A stretch of DNA of 19,934 nucleotides from Chloroflexota bacterium (GCA_963169135.1 CAUJEQ010000191.1:1-19934); one strand, 5' to 3'; positions 1 to 8,470 are shown, numbered from the stretch's first letter. Translations and numbers: made by a program. The notes: generated by a model from the letters alone, not told the origin.

Positions 1-1881
1 CGCTTCTCGCGTCGGCGACGAAGCCAGAGCCTCATCCGTCGCCCATGGCTCGCCGATGAGCCCGGCGAGCGCCGCCCACTCCGCGTCTGAGTTCACCTCG
101 ATGACCACCCACTCCTCGTCGCGGCAGGGGAACGCCCCCGAAGGCACGTGACCCGGCCGGCGGTTGCCGTTTCGGGGCGGGATGACGCCCGTGCGCTGGT
201 ATTCGATGAGCGCCTCGGAGACCAGCGGGAGAAACCCCTCGAGCTGCGCCGCCTCGATCAATCGCCCCCGCCCATCCCGCTCCCGGGCCGCCAGTGCCGA
301 AAGCAGAGCGATCGTCCCGGTCAGGCCGCTCACAGGGTCGCCGAGTGCGTTGCTCAGCATCACCGGCTGGTCCCCCGGGTAGCCGACGAGCGCGGTCAGT
401 CCCGACATTCCCTCGATCGTGTTGCCGAAAGTCACGTACCCGGCCTCGGGCCCGTCGCTCCCGAAACCGGGCTGACGAAGCATGATCAGTCCCGGGTTGT
501 CGGCGCTCAGCCGCTCGTAGGTGAGCCCCAGCTTTTCGATAATCCCGGTGCCGAAGTTCTCGATGACGATGTCCGCGTCGCGGATCAGGTGGTGCGCGAG
601 GTCGCTGCCGCCCGGTGTCGCCAGGTTCAGCGTGATCCCTCGCTTGCCCCGGTTCACCGCGTTGAACACGTGGCTCCGTTCGTAGAGCGCAAGCGAGGGG
701 TCGTCCCCTGGTGGCCGCGACCCACGCCACCAGTCGAAGCGGATGTGGCTCTCGACCTTGATGACGTCGGCCCCGAGCAACCCCAGGATCTGACCGGCCA
801 GCGGCCCGGCCCAGCCCATCGAGAGATCCACCACCCGTAGCGCTCCTTCGCGCCACGGACCGCCCGGCGCTCGGGCACCACCTGCGGAAGGCGCCGTCCG
901 AACGCGAGCCGGTGCCCCGGGCACCCGCAACGCCTTCCCCGACGGGGTCGAAACCTCCCGCCAGAACCCTCGCGCGCTCAGCTGCGGGGAGGCGAGCACC
1001 TCCGCCATGTCGGGGTGCGCCGAGCAGGGGATCCGGTTCCGCTGCAACTCGTGGTATACCTCCCAGCGGGTCCGTTCCGCCAGCCATGGCAACAGGTACT
1101 CATCGAGTTGGCCGACGTTCTTCGAGCGCTCTCCGGGCGAAGCGAACCGCGGGTCGCGCACCAGTTCCGGGTGCCCCACCAGCCCGGCGATCGTCACCCA
1201 CTGGCTGTGCAATGCCGCGTGGATGCCGATGTACCCGTCCTTGCACGGCAACGTCACGATAGTCGGCTGGTTGCGGCTGTAGCGGTTGCCCACCCGCCCG
1301 CGCAGCGCACCGTAGTACTGGAACGCGATCGAGTCGTAGATGAGCGTGGCTGCCATCGCCTCGATCTCCGGCACCTCGATCCGGCCGGTGCCGCTGCCCC
1401 ACCCCGCATGCCTCGTCAATGCCGCAATCGCCGCGTATTGGCCCGCGATGAACTGTCCGAGGCTGCCCGGCGGGGCGAGCGGCTCGCGGTCCGGTTCGCC
1501 CACCATCGTCATCCAGCCGCCTGCCGCGTACTGAGCGAGCTCGGTTGATGGCCGCCCGCTCCAGCTCGTCTCCGCCCCCCACGGTGTCAGCCAGATCACC
1601 GTCGCCACCCTGGAAAGAACTTCGACCTGTTCCCGGGCCAGGGCGGATACCGGGACGTCCGTGATGAGCGTCCCGCCCGTCTCAACCGCCAGCGGTGGCG
1701 CGTCCGCGAACGCGGCGCCCTGCCCGAGGAACGCGCCAACGCCTTCCGGGTCGAGCGCCGTCGTATGGCGCACCTCCGCGCCGAACTCGCGCAACAGCCA
1801 CGCAGCGTATGCGGCACCGATCCCGTAGGACGCCACCGAAAACCGTTCGCCGGCCAGCAGGTCCATGTGGCCGCGCATCAT
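1..1881 (-). CDS. Fused (double) family III CoA-transferase, CaiB/BaiF type, 3' end outside window
   Basis: Family III CoA-transferases move CoA between carboxylic acids through an aspartyl-CoA thioester in the cytosol. I translated the minus strand from ATG 1881 to base 1 without a stop: 627 residues, C-terminus missing. Two CaiB-like units lie in tandem. Unit 2 starts near residue 348 (LRVVDLSMGWAGPLAGQILG) and has the classic motifs VNRGKRGITLNL (from 409), ADIVIENF (near 437-443) and GDPVSG, whose Asp515 sits where formyl-CoA transferase has its nucleophile. Unit 1 (1 to about 340) keeps the fold sequence and the family's C-terminal part (GNRYSRNQPT, CKDGYIGIH) but lacks the VNRGKR motif and has Ser140 at the Asp position. 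Only unit 2 is therefore likely catalytic. The gene begins 28 nt after the carboxylase stop, probably in one operon. In-frame ATGs at 1881, 1878 and 1866 leave the exact start uncertain. The acyl substrate cannot be read from the sequence. Confidence 0.9.
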   Translation of the reverse strand, partial: MMRGHMDLLAGERFSVASYGIGAAYAAWLLREFGAEVRHTTALDPEGVGAFLGQGAAFADAPPLAVETGGTLITDVPVSALAREQVEVLSRVATVIWLTPWGAETSWSGRPSTELAQYAAGGWMTMVGEPDREPLAPPGSLGQFIAGQYAAIAALTRHAGWGSGTGRIEVPEIEAMAATLIYDSIAFQYYGALRGRVGNRYSRNQPTIVTLPCKDGYIGIHAALHSQWVTIAGLVGHPELVRDPRFASPGERSKNVGQLDEYLLPWLAERTRWEVYHELQRNRIPCSAHPDMAEVLASPQLSARGFWREVSTPSGKALRVPGAPARVRTAPSAGGARAPGGPWREGALRVVDLSMGWAGPLAGQILGLLGADVIKVESHIRFDWWRGSRPPGDDPSLALYERSHVFNAVNRGKRGITLNLATPGGSDLAHHLIRDADIVIENFGTGIIEKLGLTYERLSADNPGLIMLRQPGFGSDGPEAGYVTFGNTIEGMSGLTALVGYPGDQPVMLSNALGDPVSGLTGTIALLSALAARERDGRGRLIEAAQLEGFLPLVSEALIEYQRTGVIPPRNGNRRPGHVPSGAFPCRDEEWVVIEVNSDAEWAALAGLIGEPWATDEALASSPTREA

Positions 1882-1909
1882 AAGCCCACCCGGGCTGTCC
1901 GCGAACCCG

Positions 1910-4900
1910 CTACCACGTGTCGATGTTGGGCCGCTTCTTTTCGTGACGCGGCGCCGGTGGCGGCACCGACTTCAGTGCGCGTGTCACCCAGAATCGCGAG
2001 TCCAGCGGGTCGATCACGTCGTCGATCTCGAAGTGGGAAGCCATGTTTACGGCCTTCCCGCGCTCGTAGGAGCGAGCCACCATCTCCTCGAACAGCCGTT
2101 TCCGGGCGTCCGGGTCCTCGACCGCGGCAAGCTCGTTCCGGTAGCCCAGCTTGACCGCACCCTCCAAACCCATCCCGCCGAACTCGCCCGTTGGCCAGGC
2201 GACCGTGAAGAATGGGGCCTTGAAGCTGCCGCCGGCCATCGCCTGCGCCCCAAGCCCGTATCCCTTCCGCAGGATGATCGTGAACACCGGCACGCTCATG
2301 CTGGCCCCGGTCACGAACATTCGGGCCGCGTGACGAACAAGAGCGGTCTTCTCAACCTCAGGCCCCACCATGATCCCGGGCGTGTCGCAGAGCGAGAGCA
2401 GCGGGATGTCGAACGCGTCGCAGAGCTGCATGAAGCGGGCCGCCTTGTCTGCGCCATCGCTGTCGATCGCACCGGCCAGGTGCATCGGGTTGTTCGCGAC
2501 CAGCCCCAGCGGCCGCCCTTCGATGCGGATGAGCGCGGTCACCATCCCCGGTCCGAAGTCCCGCCGGAGTTCCAGCACCGACCCTGTGTCGGCCAGCGTT
2601 TCGATGACGCTCCGCACGTCGTACACCCGCAACCGGTTCTCGGGGATGGAGCTCCGGAGCAGCCGCTGGTCCGCGCATTCCCAGTCATTCACCGGCCCCT
2701 GGAAGTACGAGAGGTACTGCCGCGCAACCGCCACTGCCTCCGCCTCGTCCTCCACCAGCACGTCGATGACGCCGTTGGGCGCCTGCACGTCAGTGGGCCC
2801 GACTTCCTCCGGGCGGAAGATCCCCAGCCCGCCCCCTTCGATCATGGCCGGGCCGCCCATGCCGATGTTCGAGCCCTTCGTGGCGATCACCACGTCGCAG
2901 CATCCGAGGAGAGCCGCATTCCCCGCGAAGCACCGGCCCGACGTGATCCCCACCAGTGGAACGAGCCCGCTGAGCTTCCCGAAGTAGTTGAACGCCATGC
3001 AGTCCAACCCCGCCACGCCCACGCCGTCGGTGTCGCCGGGCCGTCCGCCGCCGCCTTCGGTGAAGAACACGACGGGCAGCCGGTGCTTTTCGGCCAGCTC
3101 GAACATGCGGTCCTTCTTGCGGTGGTTCTGAGTCCCCTGGGTCCCCGCCAGCACCGTGTAGTCGTAGGACATCAGGATCGTCCGTGCCTTCGCACCGTCG
3201 AACAGGTCGCCGTTGACGCTCCCAATGCCCGCCACCATCCCATCCGCCGGCGTCTTCTCGATGAGTTCCTCGACCGGCCGCCGCCGGCGCTGGGCAGCGA
3301 TCACCAGCGGCCCGTACTCGATGAACGTGCCCGGGTCGCAGAGTTCGTCGATGTTTTCGCGGGCTGTGCGCTGACCGGTCTTTCGCCGCCGGGCAACGGC
3401 ATCCGGACGCGCGGCGTCCAGCCCGACCGCGTGCCGTTGGTTTACCTCCTCCAGGTCGGGCCGGATCCGGTCGAGGTCGACCGCGGCCGCTTCGACTACC
3501 TGTTCGGCGGCGACCCCGGACTCTTCGATGAACAGCAGCGGATGACCTGGCATCACCGCCTCGCCCGGCGCTACGCGTATATCCCGGACAGTGCCCCCGG
3601 CCTCAGCGGCGATCACGTGCTCCATCTTCATAGCTTCCATCACCGCGACCTGCTGTCCGCGGTGGACCGTGTCGCCCTCGAGCACGTCGACGGAGACGAT
3701 GGTGCCCTGGAGTGGCGTCAGGATGGCCACCATGCCGTCGGGTGTCGATGGCGCGGCCGCTTCCGGGACCGCATCCGCTGCGGCCTTCCCGTGAGCCAAC
3801 ACGGCGAGCGGGTCGCGTGTGTCGATTGCCGCTCCGGCCCGCCCGGCAGCCCCCGGCGCCGGTGTCGCGGCCACCGGCTGCGCCTGTTCGAAAAAGAGGC
3901 GCCGGTGAGCGTCGGAAGTCCCCGTCGCGAGTTCGGCCGCTCGCTCCTCCACGAACCGGGTGGAAATCCGGTCCGCGACGAAGTCGGGGTGCTGCAGCAA
4001 GTTCTGGAGGAACGGGATGTTCGTCCCCACCCCCTCGATTCGGAACTCGCACAGCGCCCGGTAGGCCTTCGCCGCTGCGCTTGCGAAGTCCCCCGCAGCC
4101 GAATGTGCCACCAGCTTTGCGAGCAGGGAATCGAAGTACGGGCTCGTGGTGTACCCGACGTAGCCAAACGTGTCCGTCCGCAGCCCGGGGCCCGTCGGCG
4201 GCTCGAACGCGGTGATGGTTCCGCCCGATGGCCGCGTCTGGCCGTCCGCGCCGATGGTTTCCATGTTGACCCGTGCCTGGATCGCGTACCCGCGTGGCTT
4301 CGGGATCTCCGGCTGCTGGAGGTCGAGCGTCCCAAGGGTCGCTCCCGCAGCGATCCGGAGCTGCGTCGTAACCAGGTCGATGCCGGTCACCTCCTCGGTC
4401 ACGGTGTGTTCGACCTGCAATCTCGGGTTCGCCTCGATGAATGCGATCGCGTTCGCCCCATACGGTGAGCTGCCGTCGATCAAGAATTCGAACGTCCCCA
4501 GGTTCTTGAAGCGCACCGCCTCGGCCATCCGCACCGCATAACCCGTGAGACGATCGCGCAGGTCGTCCGTCAGCCCCGGGCTGGGCGCGACCTCCACCAG
4601 CTTCTGGTTGCGCCGCTGGATGGTGCATTCGCGTTCCCACAGATGGCTGACATGGCCCGTGCCATCGCCCACGACCTGGACCTCGATGTGCCGCGCCAGC
4701 GGGATCAGCCGCTCCACGTATACGTCCCCGTTACCGAAGGCCGACCGCGCCTCGGACTGACAGCGGGTGAACGCCTGCTCCAGGTCCTCCGGCCGCGTCA
4801 CCGGGCGCATGCCCCGGCCGCCTCCGCCGGCGATCGCCTTCACCATTACCGCGCCACCCTCCCCGAGCGCCGCAAGGAACGTGCGCGCTTCATCGAGGCT

Positions 4901-5314
4901 CGTTGGCCCGGATGTCCCCGGGAGCACCGGCACGCCGAGTTCCTGGGCCATCGCCCGCGCCCGCGCCTTGTCCCCGAACAGGTCCAGCACCTCGGGCTGC
5001 GGCCCCACGAAGGTCAGCCCTGCCTCGGCGCACCGCCGCGCGAATGATGCGTTCTCGCTGAGGAAGCCATACCCGGGGTGGACCGCGTCACAGCCCGCTT
5101 CCAGCGCCGCGCGGACGATCTGGTCTGCATCGAGGTAGGCGGCCGCGCCCTGCCCTGCCAACCGCCGGGCCTCGTCCCCCTTGCGCACGTGCAGGGAGCT
5201 GGCGTCGTCTTCGGAGTACACGGCGACGGTCTTGATGCCGAGTTCCGCGGCGGCACGGATTACCCGGATGGCAATTTCACCACGGTTGGCGACGAGCAGG
5301 CAGGTCGTGCTCAT
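1910..5314 (-). CDS. Single-chain biotin-dependent acyl-CoA carboxylase (BC-BCCP-CT), long-chain acyl-CoA carboxylase type
   Basis: It carboxylates the alpha carbon of an acyl-CoA using ATP, bicarbonate and covalently bound biotin. The 1134 residues hold all three parts. The biotin carboxylase runs from 1 to about 450, with VANRGEIA (8-15), the glycine-rich ATP loop IAGGGGRGMR (161-170) and EANPRLQVEH (294-303). The biotin carrier domain is at about 530-597, with biotinylated Lys563 in EAMKME. The carboxyltransferase is at about 640-1134, with the GG-rich N-lobe (815-831), CDTPGIMVGPEVE (976-988) and GYGLGAQAMAGGSF (1018-1031). The length and one-chain design match the homohexameric long-chain acyl-CoA carboxylases known from mycobacteria; substrates in that family range from short to long acyl-CoAs, so acetyl-, propionyl- or longer acyl-CoA are all possible. 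The start is supported by GAGGA 5 nt before the ATG. It is followed by the CoA-transferase and divergent from the PilZ gene. Confidence 0.95.
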   Translation of the reverse strand: MSTTCLLVANRGEIAIRVIRAAAELGIKTVAVYSEDDASSLHVRKGDEARRLAGQGAAAYLDADQIVRAALEAGCDAVHPGYGFLSENASFARRCAEAGLTFVGPQPEVLDLFGDKARARAMAQELGVPVLPGTSGPTSLDEARTFLAALGEGGAVMVKAIAGGGGRGMRPVTRPEDLEQAFTRCQSEARSAFGNGDVYVERLIPLARHIEVQVVGDGTGHVSHLWERECTIQRRNQKLVEVAPSPGLTDDLRDRLTGYAVRMAEAVRFKNLGTFEFLIDGSSPYGANAIAFIEANPRLQVEHTVTEEVTGIDLVTTQLRIAAGATLGTLDLQQPEIPKPRGYAIQARVNMETIGADGQTRPSGGTITAFEPPTGPGLRTDTFGYVGYTTSPYFDSLLAKLVAHSAAGDFASAAAKAYRALCEFRIEGVGTNIPFLQNLLQHPDFVADRISTRFVEERAAELATGTSDAHRRLFFEQAQPVAATPAPGAAGRAGAAIDTRDPLAVLAHGKAAADAVPEAAAPSTPDGMVAILTPLQGTIVSVDVLEGDTVHRGQQVAVMEAMKMEHVIAAEAGGTVRDIRVAPGEAVMPGHPLLFIEESGVAAEQVVEAAAVDLDRIRPDLEEVNQRHAVGLDAARPDAVARRRKTGQRTARENIDELCDPGTFIEYGPLVIAAQRRRRPVEELIEKTPADGMVAGIGSVNGDLFDGAKARTILMSYDYTVLAGTQGTQNHRKKDRMFELAEKHRLPVVFFTEGGGGRPGDTDGVGVAGLDCMAFNYFGKLSGLVPLVGITSGRCFAGNAALLGCCDVVIATKGSNIGMGGPAMIEGGGLGIFRPEEVGPTDVQAPNGVIDVLVEDEAEAVAVARQYLSYFQGPVNDWECADQRLLRSSIPENRLRVYDVRSVIETLADTGSVLELRRDFGPGMVTALIRIEGRPLGLVANNPMHLAGAIDSDGADKAARFMQLCDAFDIPLLSLCDTPGIMVGPEVEKTALVRHAARMFVTGASMSVPVFTIILRKGYGLGAQAMAGGSFKAPFFTVAWPTGEFGGMGLEGAVKLGYRNELAAVEDPDARKRLFEEMVARSYERGKAVNMASHFEIDDVIDPLDSRFWVTRALKSVPPPAPRHEKKRPNIDTW

Positions 5315-5365
5315 AAGGTCCTCGGAATTGGCGCCGCCCTCGTGCGTGCGGCGTTGGGATGGTGC

Positions 5366-5375
5366 GCCGATCCTA
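5366..5375 (-). promoter_or_regulatory. Candidate -10 promoter region for the carboxylase operon
   Basis: On the minus strand this reads TAGGATCGGC, a TAnnnT-type -10 hexamer (5370-5375) about 55 nt before the carboxylase ATG. The same 10 bases occur ahead of addB (18329-18338). I see no good -35 box, so this rests on the hexamer, its position in the 133-nt divergent gap, and the repeat. Confidence 0.3.
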
Positions 5376-5447
5376 GTGCCTCCTGCCGAAACCCGCCGCC
5401 CTGGGACCGGGCTTCAGGGTCCGCTGCCGTTCACCGTTAATTCAGGT

Positions 5448-6053
5448 ATGAACGATGACCTTGGCCCAATTGAGGACGCACCCCCCGGCATGGCGGTCTC
5501 GGTCATGCCCCGCGGCGAATCGGGGGGCGCCCACGGACAGGGCGTTCTCGAAGCCAACCGCGGCTTCTCGGTTTACGTGACTACCTCGGAACGCGCCTGG
5601 CGCCCCGGCGACGAGGTCGTTCTCGCCTGTGGAGCAATGGGCAGACGCGTCGCTGCCCTCGCCCGCTTCCGCGACTACGGCGAGGGCCGGGCTATCTTCT
5701 TCCGCCAGAGTCCCTGGCGCCCCTTCAACCGGCGCCTGCTCGAACGGTACCGGGTCCAGCTTTCAGCGACCCTGGGGGACGGCGACCGGGCGGTCCCGGT
5801 CACCGTCACGGATATCTCGATGGGCGGTGCCGCGGTTCTCGTCGCTGCGACGCCCGACACCGCCAGGACCTTGTTGCGGGTGACAACGCCGACCGGCGAA
5901 GCGGTACTCCCGGTCGCAGTCGCTGGTGGGCACGCGGAAGCATCTGGTACGGTCCTTCATCTGCGATTCGAGGACGTGACCCCCGAAGCAGCACTTGTGA
6001 TCGAGACTCTGGTTGGCAGCCTTGCAGCCGGACTTGCCGCCGACGCAGCCTGA
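5448..6053 (+). CDS. PilZ domain protein, predicted c-di-GMP receptor
   Basis: The 201-residue protein has a PilZ domain in its C-terminal half. Arg96-LLE-Arg100 fits the RxxxR motif and DISMGG (122-127) fits D/NxSxxG, the two elements that bind cyclic di-GMP. About 90 residues precede it, with a beta-rich stretch (40-90) that could be a YcgR-N/PilZN-like domain; that is inference. No signal peptide or membrane segment is seen, so it is probably a cytosolic effector. I chose ATG 5448: the open frame reaches back to 5181, but that extension lies antisense to the carboxylase and has arginine- and serine-rich composition typical of a shadow frame. No strong ribosome site precedes the ATG (only AGG at 5444-5446). 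A TTAATT at 5437-5442 could be a -10 box for a leaderless or nearly leaderless message. Its target is not shown by its neighbours. Confidence 0.85.
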   Translation: MNDDLGPIEDAPPGMAVSVMPRGESGGAHGQGVLEANRGFSVYVTTSERAWRPGDEVVLACGAMGRRVAALARFRDYGEGRAIFFRQSPWRPFNRRLLERYRVQLSATLGDGDRAVPVTVTDISMGGAAVLVAATPDTARTLLRVTTPTGEAVLPVAVAGGHAEASGTVLHLRFEDVTPEAALVIETLVGSLAAGLAADAA

Positions 6054-6250
6054 GCCTGTCCTCCCCGCGCCTGCGTGACGCACCGCACAGACCGGGCCCC
6101 GTCCCGACCCTTCTCCACGGAACCCTCAGAAATTCTCCAAGCGGCCGCCCTCGGGCGTCCTTACCTTCGAACGTGGCAGGTGCGCCAACCGCGCCTGGAC
6201 ACCACCACGAACAGGGGCCGCACCAGGACGGCCCGCGAGGAGGTTGAACC

Positions 6251-7486
6251 ATGTCCTACGATCTGCAAGCCATCACTGAACCCGGCCGCAAACTTATCGC
6301 GGTGGCCGAATCCTTCGCCCCTACCTTCTTCGCCCGTGTCGCCGCGCACGACAGCGCGGGGACGTTCCCGTTCGAGAGCTTGCGCGAGCTCCAGGAGTCC
6401 GGCTACCTGTACGCGCCTATCCCCGTTGAGTTCGGCGGCATGGGCGTGGAGTCCGTGCACGACGTGCTGGTCGCCGCCAGCCGCCTCGCACGCGGCGATG
6501 CCGGCCTTACCCTCGGCGTCAACATGCACATGATCATGATGATGACCTATGCCCAGCAGTACCGAGCCGCCCTGGCGTCCGGCGACGACGCGAAGGCCAC
6601 CGGGGTCGGGCGGGCGATGGCGCGCGCGGTCGGCGACCGGATGGTCATCGCGGCCGCCGTCAGCGAGCCCGATCAGGAGCTCATCCGCCCCCAGACCACC
6701 GCCCACCCCGACGGTGACGGATGGGTCATCGAGGGGCGCAAGATCTTCATTAGCATGGCCCCCGCCGCCACGCACTTCTCCGTAGCCGTCTCCTACGTCG
6801 ACCCCGTGGGCGACGAGCGGTACGGCTACATTGTCGTGCCGGCCGATGCCCCCGGAGTCACCGTGAACGACGATTGGGACGCGCTGGGCATGCGCGACTC
6901 CGGCTCGACCTCGGTCACCTTCAATGGTGTCCGGATGAAGAGGGGCCCCGGCTCCGGCGTGCTCGCCGGCATCATCAGCGCCGAGCACCTCGAGATGATC
7001 CTCACGTCCGGGCCTTCGCACGCTGCTTCTGCCGTCGGTGTCGCCGAAGCTGCCTACGAGCTCGGCATCCGGGCCTTCCGGTCGAAGCTCGAAAAGAAGG
7101 GCGAACGCGCCTTCCGGCCGACCTTCCAGCACCTGGCTGCCGAAAACTCCGTCGACCTGGCCGCCATCCGGGCGATCTTTGACCGCTCTCTCCGCGGCAT
7201 CGACGAGTACCAGGCCCGCCACCTCACAGGGCACGGTGACGACGAAGAGGCGAACGCCGTCTTCAGCGACGTCCAGCGCGCCAAGATCTTCATCAACCAG
7301 GCCGTGCTGCGGGTTGTGGACCGCGCGATGACCATCGCGGGCGGCGCGGCCTACACGGCCGGAAACCCGCTCGCCCGCCTCTATCGCGATGCCCGCGCCG
7401 GTGCGTTTATGCACCCGCTCGGGGCTAACGTCGCTTACGAGTACGTAGGGGCCGAGGCGCTCGGCCTGCGCCCGACGACCCTCTAA
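6251..7486 (+). CDS. Acyl-CoA dehydrogenase-family flavoprotein with non-standard catalytic position
   Basis: A 411-residue cytosolic flavoprotein of the acyl-CoA dehydrogenase superfamily. The N-terminal helical domain includes IPVEFGGMG (57-65). The middle beta domain has the flavin/substrate stretch around AAAVSEP and WDALGMRDSGSTSVTFNGV, and the C-terminal helical domain ends in IAGGAAYTAGNPLARLYRDAR. Classical dehydrogenases carry the catalytic Glu in an IYEGT motif just after YRDAR; here the sequence is GAFMHPLG and the aligned position is His388. The protein may therefore use another base, or belong to the monooxygenase-like side of the superfamily (DszC/IBAH-type), which also lacks that Glu. 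GAGGAGG about 7 nt before the ATG is a strong ribosome site. The 197-nt leader holds no other gene; TACCTT at 6162-6167 is a weak -10 candidate. A hairpin follows the stop, so it may be monocistronic. Confidence 0.88.
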   Translation: MSYDLQAITEPGRKLIAVAESFAPTFFARVAAHDSAGTFPFESLRELQESGYLYAPIPVEFGGMGVESVHDVLVAASRLARGDAGLTLGVNMHMIMMMTYAQQYRAALASGDDAKATGVGRAMARAVGDRMVIAAAVSEPDQELIRPQTTAHPDGDGWVIEGRKIFISMAPAATHFSVAVSYVDPVGDERYGYIVVPADAPGVTVNDDWDALGMRDSGSTSVTFNGVRMKRGPGSGVLAGIISAEHLEMILTSGPSHAASAVGVAEAAYELGIRAFRSKLEKKGERAFRPTFQHLAAENSVDLAAIRAIFDRSLRGIDEYQARHLTGHGDDEEANAVFSDVQRAKIFINQAVLRVVDRAMTIAGGAAYTAGNPLARLYRDARAGAFMHPLGANVAYEYVGAEALGLRPTTL

Positions 7487-7498
7487 GTCGCTTCTTCC

Positions 7499-7540
7499 GG
7501 CCCTGCTGACCTGCCGCCGCCGCGGACGGAAAGCAGGGCC
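7499..7540 (+). terminator. Hairpin downstream of the acyl-CoA dehydrogenase-family gene
   Basis: GGCCCTGCT (7499-7507) and AGCAGGGCC (7532-7540) form a perfect 9-bp stem with a 24-nt GC-rich loop, 13 nt after the stop codon. No T-run follows, so it may be a weak terminator or an mRNA 3'-end stabiliser. Confidence 0.4.
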
Positions 7541-7601
7541 GAACTGCGTCCGTCGCACCGTGGCCACCGGGCTATAGCTCCTGCCTGCATGCAGAGGCAC
7601 G

Positions 7602-7742
7602 GTGAACCACATCACACTCGCGGGCGGCCTCTATGAGTTCTCCAGAGTCCCTGAACAGAAGCTTCAGGCTTCGCCGGGAGCGGCTCCCTACTGTGGAACC
7701 TGTCAGCGGCACAGCCCTGGCAGAACACAACGCATCCGGTAA
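7602..7742 (+). other. Possible 46-codon leader ORF before the OsmC gene (doubtful)
   Basis: A GTG-started frame with AGAGG just upstream encodes 46 residues containing YCGTCQR. It stops with a TAA whose last two bases begin the AAGGAG ribosome site of the OsmC gene, an arrangement suited to translational coupling. Against it, I count roughly 64% G or C at third codon positions, low for this window, and I recognise no family. The same leader holds two small hairpins (7650-7668, and GGGAG/CTCCC at 7676-7688), so it may simply be structured untranslated RNA. Confidence 0.15.
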
Positions 7743-7756
7743 GGAGAACCACGAAA

Positions 7757-8329
7757 ATGACTCAGATCGAAACAACCCCGACCATCCGCAACGGCGTCAA
7801 TGTCGACACCATGTTCGCGACGCTCGACGCCATCAAGGCGACCCCCACCATCGCCCAGTTCAAGTGGCGCGCGAAGAACACGTGGTTGGGCGGCTCGCAC
7901 AACCGTTCGACCATCCAGAGCTTCTATGCCGCCCTCCAGGAAGACACGTCGCGCTCCAGCGCCTTCACCGTCGACGCAGGCGAGCCCGGAATCCTTCTCG
8001 GCCACGACGAGGGCCCGAACCCGGCCGAGTTCCTCCTCCATGCGCTCGCAGCCTGCCTCACCACGTCGGTCGTCTACGTCGCCTCAGCTCGCGGTGTGCG
8101 TCTGACCGAAGTCTCGTCGGTCGTCGAAGGCGATATGGACGTCCAGGGCGCCCTCGGCCTGAACAACGAAGTCCGTAACGGCTTCCAGAACATCCGTGTC
8201 ACCTTCACGGTGAAGGGCGACGCCCCGGCCGAGAAGCTCCAGGAAGTGGTCGCGCGCGCCCAGGCTCGCTCGGCCGTCTTCGACAGCATCACCCGCGGGG
8301 TGCCGGTCACGGTGCAGCTCGCCCGGTAA
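7757..8329 (+). CDS. OsmC/Ohr-family protein, single-cysteine form
   Basis: The 190-residue OsmC-fold protein has the family signature GPNPAEFLLHALAACLTTSV, with the first redox cysteine at Cys100 at the start of the central helix. In true OsmC/Ohr peroxidases a second cysteine lies in the late helix; here the matching segment ARSAVFDSI (170-178) has Val174 instead. Peroxidase activity by the two-cysteine mechanism is therefore unlikely, and this belongs to the widespread one-cysteine OsmC-like group of unknown substrate. About 45 N-terminal residues precede the usual OsmC core. The ATG has AAGGAG 10 nt upstream. It has its own long leader and a strong terminator after it, so it is probably transcribed alone. 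Confidence 0.9.
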   Translation: MTQIETTPTIRNGVNVDTMFATLDAIKATPTIAQFKWRAKNTWLGGSHNRSTIQSFYAALQEDTSRSSAFTVDAGEPGILLGHDEGPNPAEFLLHALAACLTTSVVYVASARGVRLTEVSSVVEGDMDVQGALGLNNEVRNGFQNIRVTFTVKGDAPAEKLQEVVARAQARSAVFDSITRGVPVTVQLAR

Positions 8330-8351
8330 CCAACTCAAGTGCAGCAAGAAC

Positions 8352-8393
8352 GCGGCGGTCCGCCCCTCTACCCGGACCGCCGCCTCTTTGTTT
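8352..8393 (+). terminator. Rho-independent terminator after the OsmC gene
   Basis: GCGGCGGTCCG (8352-8362) and CGGACCGCCGC (8373-8383) make a perfect 11-bp stem around a 10-nt loop, followed by the T-rich tract TCTTTGTTT (8385-8393). It lies 22 nt past the OsmC stop and is the clearest terminator in the window. Confidence 0.85.
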
Positions 8394-8422
8394 CCACAGC
8401 GACGTGTTCGGCACGGGTCCGC

Positions 8423-8428
8423 TAGCAT
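8423..8428 (+). promoter_or_regulatory. Candidate -10 box for the CMD-family gene
   Basis: TAGCAT, a TAnnnT hexamer just after the OsmC terminator and 42 nt before the next start codon. A new promoter is needed here if the terminator works. No convincing -35 box is seen. Confidence 0.3.
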
Positions 8429-8470
8429 TCCGCCGCCGCCCGCGCGATTTCCCCGGTGGAGAAGAACCCT

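Noticed and set aside
1865..4468. 867-codon open frame on the plus strand
   Set aside because: It lies wholly antisense to the carboxylase, whose domains are unmistakable; the translation is Arg/His/Pro-rich with no recognisable motif, a known effect of high GC.
5181..5447. N-terminal extension of the PilZ protein by 89 residues
   Set aside because: It runs antisense over the carboxylase start and has shadow-like composition.
6072..6082. Palindrome TGCGTGACGCA as an operator
   Set aside because: Only 5 bp per arm, a single copy, and placed just after a stop codon rather than at a promoter.
6161..7615. 484-codon open frame on the minus strand
   Set aside because: Antisense to the acyl-CoA dehydrogenase-family gene, which has a strong ribosome site and clear motifs.
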